From the IMG/VR virus record IMGVR_UViG_3300033052_000127, positions 1 through 41,833 of that record: a stretch of DNA of 41,833 nt; one strand, 5' to 3'. The notes under the pieces are model-generated. The model searched no databases and was not told the origin of the DNA. It saw only the letters and a list, made by a program, of their open reading frames with translations. Shown here piece after piece: positions 37,359 to 41,833 of the stretch. Numbering within the stretch: position 1 is the first letter of the stretch; every line of letters starts with the position of its first letter. Source of the DNA: a virus. The translations under genes were made by a program, and so were the position numbers.

Positions 37359-37840
37359 ACCGCCTTCTCCAAGCGCTCGGCCTTATGCGGGTGTCAGAGC
37401 ATGAGAGGACCTGCGTGTCTTTGCGCAGGAGCCTGTTCGACAGCGAGCAGAAGCGCATCCTCTGGCAGGGTCAATCCAACGAGATGACCGCCAAATTCAA
37501 GAAGGCCAACACCGACCTCGCTGCGGCGAGGGAGGAGATTACGAAGCTTACTGACGAACGCGACGAGGCCCTAGCCGGACCTTGGCCGAAATGGGCATCC
37601 GATCTTCTCGACATCGTTCGCGAATACACCGGGCCGTGCCCAGAGGACGGATGGGAAGGTGTCGATCTGCCCGAGGAAATGCGCGTTTGGCTTGAGGGTT
37701 ATCGCGACGAAATGCAGCGAACAGGTGGCGTGAAGCGCATAGAGATGGACGAATGGGAATCCTTGAAGGCCGACGCACTCGCCATGCGCCGCAAGAGGGA
37801 GAGGGAGAGGGATCGTAGGAAGGGGAAGGTCAATGGATAA
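37355..37840 (+). CDS. Hypothetical protein with coiled coil (161 aa)
   Basis: Residues 40-75 form a coiled coil (SNEMTAKFKKANTDLAAAREEITKLTDERDEAL), then a Trp/Pro-rich segment (PWPKWASDLLDIVREYTGPCPEDGWEGVDLPEEMR) and a basic tail (RRKRERERDRRKGK). No known family. The basic tail could bind nucleic acid. ATG overlaps the preceding stop as ATGA. Confidence 0.55.
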   Translation: MNRLLQALGLMRVSEHERTCVSLRRSLFDSEQKRILWQGQSNEMTAKFKKANTDLAAAREEITKLTDERDEALAGPWPKWASDLLDIVREYTGPCPEDGWEGVDLPEEMRVWLEGYRDEMQRTGGVKRIEMDEWESLKADALAMRRKRERERDRRKGKVNG

Positions 37841-38291
37841 GGGCGCTTCGCCTACGGCGAGCGGGACGACGCAAGTCGAGCCGGTTCCCGTCTCGCCCCT
37901 TCGGGCTTCCGTCCCTAACGCGGGAGACGACCCTCTTTTGGTTGATGGGAAATTGTTCCAGCCTGCCAGTTATGATGGAAAGCCTCGCCACCTATCCCGA
38001 CAGCACAAGGATATGTTCGCGTCCTTTGTTGAACCGATTTGGGAACGGCTGGAAACCATGCCTAACGACGAGCTGTGGGGCGTGATCGAGGCATGCCGGA
38101 GCGTTTCGCCCATAAACTGCGCGTGGTCCGACTATGCGATGGCGAAAATTTTGCATGACGTGGCAGTGTGGGATTTGAGCAACCGCCTTGCTGCGCAAGC
38201 GATCGAAGCCCGTAGGGCGGAAACCGGAACGGGTTCCGTTCACGAGAGCGCGGTGGCCGAAGGCCATGCGCCCAAAGGAGACCACCCATGA
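37833..38291 (+). CDS. Hypothetical protein (152 aa)
   Basis: AGGGGAAGG precedes ATG 37833. The product has a low-complexity Ser/Pro N-terminus, a central region (SRQHKDMFASFVEPIWERLETMPNDELWGVIEACRSVSPINCAWSDYAMAKILHDVAVWDLSNRL) with helical pattern, and an acidic C-terminus. It overlaps both neighbours. Family unknown. Confidence 0.55.
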   Translation: MDKGASPTASGTTQVEPVPVSPLRASVPNAGDDPLLVDGKLFQPASYDGKPRHLSRQHKDMFASFVEPIWERLETMPNDELWGVIEACRSVSPINCAWSDYAMAKILHDVAVWDLSNRLAAQAIEARRAETGTGSVHESAVAEGHAPKGDHP

Positions 38292-38422
38292 CCCACCCAG
38301 AGCCCTACATAGTCTCCCGTCTAATCCGCACAGAGTATCTGCATCGTGAATTTCCTGTGCTGGTAGCCCGCGTCAAACAGGCAAAGAGAATGCGCGAGCG
38401 CTGGGGAGGTGGACGTGGATAG
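38288..38422 (+). CDS. Small basic protein (44 aa)
   Basis: ATG 38288 overlaps the preceding stop as ATGA. The product is basic and helical (YIVSRLIRTEYLHREFPVL, VKQAKRMRERWGGGRG). It overlaps the next start by 8 bp. No family recognised. Confidence 0.5.
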   Translation: MTHPEPYIVSRLIRTEYLHREFPVLVARVKQAKRMRERWGGGRG

Positions 38423-38693
38423 TCTCATCGAACGGATCGAGCTTCGCATGACCTGCGGCGCCTGCCCCGAGCAATATGACGCATTCCTCGACGGCGAACA
38501 GGTCGGCTATCTTCGCCTCCGTCACGGCTGGTTCCGCGTCGATTTCCCTGATTGTGGAGGCGAGACGATCTATCAGGCCAGCCCGATCGGTGATGGCATA
38601 TTCATGGATGAGGAGCGCGAAAGATATCTCCTCAAAGCCAAAGAGGCAATCGCCGCCGCCCTCAAAGCAAGGACTCTTCCCCATGACAGATAA
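38415..38693 (+). CDS. Hypothetical protein (92 aa)
   Basis: GTG 38415 is chosen because GGAGG is 5 bp upstream; GTG 38409 is too close to it. The product has a CGACPEQYDAFLDGEQVGYLRLRHGWFRVDFPDCGGETIYQA core typical of many phage small proteins without function. The C-terminus is helical. It ends near a 13-codon frame that leads into the next gene. Confidence 0.6.
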   Translation: MDSLIERIELRMTCGACPEQYDAFLDGEQVGYLRLRHGWFRVDFPDCGGETIYQASPIGDGIFMDEERERYLLKAKEAIAAALKARTLPHDR

Positions 38694-38720
38694 GGCACCC
38701 ATTTATGCCGGGGACGAGAG

Positions 38721-39008
38721 GTGACGTTCCAATCCATCGCCTCGAAATATCGCCGCGCGCTTCGCAACCAGACCGGCGCGACGTTCACGATAGACCAGCT
38801 TCGCGAAATGGCCGGCGCCGGTATATTGGAACGAATAGCACATTTGGAAGCCGAAGAACTATGCCCCGCGAAACCTCGCCCTACGTCGTCGGAGACTACT
38901 GGCTCGACAAAAGGCGCGACGGCGCCTCCCCGGACGTCTGGCAAATTGCCTACTATCACGAGCGAAAGCGGACCATCGTTTATCGCAGCACTCGGAAGCG
39001 CGAGATAG
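38721..39008 (+). CDS. Hypothetical protein overlapping integrase (95 aa), excisionase candidate
   Basis: GTG 38721 overlaps the stop of a 13-codon frame. The first 57 residues (TFQSIASKYRRALRNQTGATFTIDQLREMAGAGILERIAHLEAEELCP) are helical and HTH-like. After the integrase start at 38861 the remaining codons are Ser/Thr/Pro-rich and look like a shadow of the integrase. A small basic HTH protein next to the integrase may be an excisionase or int regulator. This is positional inference. The overlap of 148 bp is unusual. Confidence 0.5.
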   Translation: MTFQSIASKYRRALRNQTGATFTIDQLREMAGAGILERIAHLEAEELCPAKPRPTSSETTGSTKGATAPPRTSGKLPTITSESGPSFIAALGSAR

Positions 39009-40075
39009 ATGAGGCCAAGCCCATCCTTCACGCCTTCGCGGCCCTGCAACAGGCGAAAGGCCGACAGGACGAGAATGCCTTGGTCGCCCCGCACCTCGTT
39101 CTCTACTGGCGCGAGCGCGGAGCAGTCGCAGTCAACAACGACCAGACCAGCCGCAGCCTGCGCACGTTCGCCGCGTTCCTGTGCCAGGATGAAGTCGGAG
39201 CGGGCGCGGTGATCGCCGATCTTCGCCCCGCCCTGTTCGACCGTTTCCGTAAGTGGCGGATGGCGCCCCATGCCTTCGCGATCGATTGGGAAGGCGAGCA
39301 TTACGAATATTCAAGCGCCGGGGTGAGCGGAGATACCGTGGACCGGATGATAACGGACGTGCGCTCGGCAATCAATCACGCCGAAGCCAACGGACGCATC
39401 CCGTTCGCGCCGAAGATCAAGCGCATCGAGGCGGAGCATCGCAGTCCGCCGAAAGAGCGCATCCTGACCGAGGACGAGCTGGCGAGCATATTCTGGTATG
39501 CACGACGCCATTCACCGTCGCTGTTCCGCTTCGTGGCGCTCCAGATGGCGACCAGCGTCAGGCCGATGGCTGCCCGCGTGTTCGACCCCTCGGCGCAATT
39601 CAATCCCCGCTTCAACCTGATCGACCTCCAGCCGCAGGAATCGGCGCGGACGAAAAAGCGCAACGCGATCATCCCGGCTATCAGGCCGATGCGGGTGATC
39701 CTGAAACGATGGATCGCGGACGGCAGCCAACCGTGCCGCGACCCGCGCACGGCATGGCGGACGATGCGTACCGCGCTCGGGCTCGGCATGAACGTGGAGC
39801 CCAAGACGATCCGCTATACCATCGCCACATGGTGCTACGAGGCCGACGTGCCGACGCGGCAGATAGAGGAGATGCTGGGCCACTCTTCCGACGACAGCCT
39901 CAAGGCGGTGTCGAAGCGTTATGCGAAATATCGCCCCGACAAGCTGGCTGCAATCGTGGCCGCGCTGTCCACCATCTGGCTGGATACGAGTCGGCGAGCC
40001 AAAAAGTTCGGCGCTGTCCATTCGCTGACCATCGGTAAGCGTGGAGGCGCAACAAGGGTTGACTATATTGGCTGA
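38861..40075 (+). CDS. int: Tyrosine-type site-specific integrase (404 aa)
   Basis: The C-terminal catalytic half has Arg234 (TSVRPMA), a likely beta-hairpin Lys266 (ARTKKRN), Arg318 in KTIRYTIATW, His341 in MLGHSS and nucleophile Tyr354 in SKRYAKYRPD. The first His of the canonical HxxR is Lys315 here. The N-terminal half includes an arm/core-binding region (residues 60-190). It integrates the phage into the tRNA-Thr gene just beyond its stop. ATG 38861 is chosen; an upstream in-frame extension to 38705 lacks ribosome-site support. It overlaps the previous gene. Confidence 0.92.
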   Translation: MPRETSPYVVGDYWLDKRRDGASPDVWQIAYYHERKRTIVYRSTRKREIDEAKPILHAFAALQQAKGRQDENALVAPHLVLYWRERGAVAVNNDQTSRSLRTFAAFLCQDEVGAGAVIADLRPALFDRFRKWRMAPHAFAIDWEGEHYEYSSAGVSGDTVDRMITDVRSAINHAEANGRIPFAPKIKRIEAEHRSPPKERILTEDELASIFWYARRHSPSLFRFVALQMATSVRPMAARVFDPSAQFNPRFNLIDLQPQESARTKKRNAIIPAIRPMRVILKRWIADGSQPCRDPRTAWRTMRTALGLGMNVEPKTIRYTIATWCYEADVPTRQIEEMLGHSSDDSLKAVSKRYAKYRPDKLAAIVAALSTIWLDTSRRAKKFGAVHSLTIGKRGGATRVDYIG

Positions 40076-40103
40076 AAGGCCTAGTGTTTCTGGGCGTTTT
40101 TAG

Positions 40104-40150
40104 TGGTGCTGCTGGAGAGGATTGAACTCTCGACCTCACCCTTACCAAGG
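40104..40150. other. Candidate attachment core (attR) in the tRNA 3' half
   Basis: The integrase stops at 40075 and the tRNA 3' end begins at 40104, so the attR core probably includes the tRNA 3' part. The matching attL must lie left of the window: I found no second copy of the T-arm or 3' acceptor sequence near position 1. Boundaries are inferred. Confidence 0.55.
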
Positions 40151-40178
40151 GTGCGCTCTACCACTGAGCTACAGCAGC
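40104..40178 (-). tRNA. tRNA-Thr (anticodon GGT)
   Basis: The minus strand folds as a full tRNA: acceptor GCTGCTG/CAGCAGC, D arm GCTC-AGTGGTA-GAGC, anticodon stem CACCC/GGGTG with loop TTGGTAA (anticodon GGT), 5-nt variable loop AGGTC, T arm GAGAG-TTCAATC-CTCTC, discriminator A and an encoded CCA (40104-40106). It reads ACC/ACT. Its 3' end faces the integrase, as for phages that insert at tRNA 3' ends and restore the gene. Confidence 0.97.
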
Positions 40179-40220
40179 GTCCGGGGCGCCCGGGAACGCC
40201 TGTTCGCGGGGCAGGCGCGG

Positions 40221-40249
40221 CCTATGGCGGGGCGGCCTTCGCCTGTCAA
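40221..40249 (-). promoter_or_regulatory. Promoter for tRNA-Thr
   Basis: On the minus strand a consensus -35 TTGACA (40244-40249) and a weak -10 CATAGG (40221-40226) are 17 bp apart, about 45 bp upstream of the tRNA 5' end. A weak -10 with a strong -35 is common in alphaproteobacterial housekeeping promoters. Confidence 0.6.
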
Positions 40250-40294
40250 GGTGCGAGACTTGACGCCGGGTCGATTTCCCCGCATCGCCGCCGC

Positions 40295-40423
40295 GTGAGC
40301 AAGCCGCCCTCCCCCGCCGACCTCGAACGCGAGCGCCGCCTCGCCGAGGCGCTCCGCGCCAACCTGCGCAAACGCAAGGCGCAGGCTCGCGAAGCCAGTC
40401 CCGATACGCCGCCTAAAGACTGA
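40295..40423 (+). CDS. Small conserved hypothetical protein (42 aa), host
   Basis: GTG 40295 opens a 42-residue frame with a basic, Ala/Arg/Glu-rich helix (ERERRLAEALRANLRKRKAQAREA). I have an impression of similar short proteins in sphingomonads near such loci, but I cannot name a function. It is on the chromosomal side of the tRNA. Its end overlaps the DUF1905 gene's end by 11 bp (convergent). Confidence 0.5.
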   Translation: MSKPPSPADLERERRLAEALRANLRKRKAQAREASPDTPPKD

Positions 40424-40727
40424 CGGTCACCGTCACATCGTCGCCTTCAACGATCCCTTCGACCTTGCGCACCGCAGCCTTGACTGGCAGCAACCAGCCG
40501 CCGCTTTCCTTGTGGGGAAACACCGATGTGCTCCAGATCGTGTCGCCGACCGTCGCGCGTACCTTGGCCGATCCGAAGCCCTTACGGCCATCGAGCCATT
40601 GCCCGCTAATCGCCGCGAGCCTTATTCCATCGGCGACGTCGCCCGAGATAGTGACGAAAAACCACGCCGCTGGCGCGGTCGCCGACTGCCAGCGCCAAAG
40701 CCGCGTCGTGACGGTGAAATGCTCCAA
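40413..40727 (-). CDS. DUF1905 protein (104 aa), host
   Basis: The product reads AAWFFVTISGDVADGIR, RKGFGSAKVRATVGDTIWSTSVFPHKESGGWLLPVKAAVRKVEGI. This matches the DUF1905 pattern, a beta-barrel-like small domain of unknown function common in bacteria. It sits 5 bp from the peptidyl-prolyl isomerase gene, in the same direction and likely in the same operon. Chromosomal. Confidence 0.8.
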   Translation of the reverse strand: MEHFTVTTRLWRWQSATAPAAWFFVTISGDVADGIRLAAISGQWLDGRKGFGSAKVRATVGDTIWSTSVFPHKESGGWLLPVKAAVRKVEGIVEGDDVTVTVSL

Positions 40728-40732
40728 GGCGG

Positions 40733-41749
40733 CTATTTCGCTTCGACCGGCCGGATCGGAACGGGAATGTTGCAGATATCTGCGCCGCCCGCCGGACGAA
40801 TGAAAAAGGGATCGCGCCGGTTTGCACGCGCATCGGCATAGCGCGCAAAGCTGTCGCTTTCGGTCGAAAGATATTCGAAGCGCGGCTGGTCTGAGGGTGG
40901 CAGTTCGGTTGCAATGCGAATCGACGCAATTCCAACGCGTTCCTTCTCATCCTCATAGAATCCGAGAGCCCCCGTCCCCCGCGGCAGGCTCGACAAGTGC
41001 TCGATCCCGCTGATCACGCGGCCGACGACGGCGATGTTGCGGTCGAGATGGCGCGGCGCGTGACCGATGACGGCGTAGAGTTCGGCGCCCGACCCGGTAT
41101 CAGGAGACAGATTGCGGCCTACGCCGACCATGCCGTAGCAATGAACGGGCCAGACGCCGTTGCCTCCAGCCACAGGCCATCCCGCAACAAAGCCTTGAAA
41201 ATCGGAATAAGGGTCGACCTTCGTTCGCATATCAGGAGCATAGATCATCGGCGGGCTGGTTTTCCGCTGCGTCTGTACAAGCTGCCTTAAGCGCTCTTTG
41301 CTGCGATGCATGGCCTCGATCATGGGCATCACCAACGCCATATCGTGCACCGTGTAATCGCTTTCTGAGGGTGTACCCAGTCCTGCGGGCAGCGGCTTTG
41401 CCTTTGCTACGTCTTCGCCGTTCGCATCACCCCATTGCACGACATAATTGTCCTGCACCCGGTTGACGCTCGTCCCGTCCCACCAATGCGCGGCGGCGAG
41501 CTTGCGGATATTGCCGATCCAGCCCCGGCTGAAGGGCGCGGGCATAAGCTGGATGACGACGCGCCGCGGCTTGCCCTTCGCATCGGGGGCAAGGTCCATC
41601 ACGAGCAGATCGGAAGGTGCGATGGCGATCCAATCCGTCGCAGGCGCGGCGGCCGCAATTTCGCCCGGCGACGGGATCGGTGCGGGTTCCTCGGCATAAG
41701 CGGGAAGGACGAGCGAAGCGGCGGCGGCGGCCAGAAGCAGGTGTCTCAT
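40733..41749 (-). CDS. Secreted cyclophilin-type peptidyl-prolyl isomerase, host
   Basis: From ATG 41749 the product has a signal peptide (MRHLLLAAAAASLVLPAYA), then a cyclophilin-like domain: RVVIQLMPAPFSRGWIGNIRKLAAAHWWDGTSVNRVQDNYVVQWGD, WPVHCYGMVGVGRNLSPDTGSGAELYAVIGHAPRHLDRNIAVVGRVISGIEHL. The VQWGD and GSGAELYAVIG segments correspond to the FMVQGGD and NGSQFFI segments of cyclophilins, so catalysis is probable but altered. It is periplasmic and helps protein folding. The longer frame reaching 41833 has no ribosome site. It lies outside the prophage. Confidence 0.85.
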   Translation of the reverse strand: MRHLLLAAAAASLVLPAYAEEPAPIPSPGEIAAAAPATDWIAIAPSDLLVMDLAPDAKGKPRRVVIQLMPAPFSRGWIGNIRKLAAAHWWDGTSVNRVQDNYVVQWGDANGEDVAKAKPLPAGLGTPSESDYTVHDMALVMPMIEAMHRSKERLRQLVQTQRKTSPPMIYAPDMRTKVDPYSDFQGFVAGWPVAGGNGVWPVHCYGMVGVGRNLSPDTGSGAELYAVIGHAPRHLDRNIAVVGRVISGIEHLSSLPRGTGALGFYEDEKERVGIASIRIATELPPSDQPRFEYLSTESDSFARYADARANRRDPFFIRPAGGADICNIPVPIRPVEAK

Positions 41750-41833
41750 GCGACGTGTCTGCCACGCCCAATCGGCTTGCGAAAGACCCGCCAAGCGATT
41801 AGGGCGCGCGTTCCAGTGCGAATTGGATAGCAC

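Noticed and set aside
38683-38724. 13-codon frame between 38693 and the GTG at 38721
   Set aside because: It overlaps both neighbours in coupled fashion but is too short to claim a product; it may only serve reinitiation.
1-41833. CRISPR array, retron or diversity-generating retroelement
   Set aside because: No spaced identical repeats of CRISPR type, no reverse transcriptase gene, and no template/variable repeat pair near the tailspike were seen.

Overview
The window is almost entirely a temperate tailed-phage genome integrated in a GC-rich alphaproteobacterium. The small proteins, the cyclophilin-type host gene and the codon use suggest a sphingomonad (for example Sphingopyxis or Sphingomonas), but that is inference from sequence style and not a database match. 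The right end of the prophage can be placed. A tyrosine integrase (38861-40075) stops about 30 bp from the 3' end of a complete tRNA-Thr(GGT) gene (40104-40178, minus strand). Everything to the right (a 42-aa protein, a DUF1905 protein and a secreted cyclophilin-like peptidyl-prolyl isomerase) looks chromosomal. I see no second copy of the tRNA 3' end in the window, so the left junction lies beyond position 1.

Layout. Positions 1-3219 hold thirteen small, overlapping plus-strand genes of the accessory type found next to attachment sites: DUF551, three small Cys-rich putative zinc proteins and a ribbon-helix-helix candidate. They are followed by a structured leader and an HNH-AP2 endonuclease (3298-3819). 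From 4085 to 31784 almost everything is on the minus strand. Read in transcription order (right to left) this block gives early regulation and DNA metabolism (XRE regulator, N4/N6 methyltransferase, DUF1064, DUF1376, HNH nuclease, Toprim-helicase). It then gives packaging and head genes (TerS, TerL, portal, scaffold, coat), then a P22-like neck/tail and ejection module, a tailspike behind its own terminator, and lysis genes (lytic transglycosylase, holin candidates, overlapping Rz/Rz1 spanins). The gene order terS-terL-portal-scaffold-coat-gp4-like-gp10-like-gp14-like-gp7-like-ejection-tailspike matches P22-type podoviruses.

The immunity region is 31799-33722. A Cro-like gene (minus) and an S24-type CI repressor (plus) diverge from an operator cluster of GCGTAC half-sites. 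A second cluster with an identical 11-mer sits about 1.4 kb away, in front of the rightward early operon. That operon (33768-39008) encodes a DUF5758 pentapeptide protein, a Sak/DUF1071-type annealing protein, an HNH nuclease, NinB and many small unknowns, and leads into the integrase. Two small exported proteins (33121-33607) lie between cI and the second operator.

Most notable: (1) the primase zinc-binding domain is encoded one frame away from the Toprim-helicase it should precede; (2) an M15-type peptidase domain is likewise one frame away from the end of the upstream ejection-region gene, at a TTT-C site suited to +1 slippage; (3) the paired operator clusters; (4) a six-copy 22-residue repeat protein in the tail module; (5) a 12-bp perfect hairpin in the recombination operon; (6) near-identical 15-bp tandem repeats encoding the pentapeptides.
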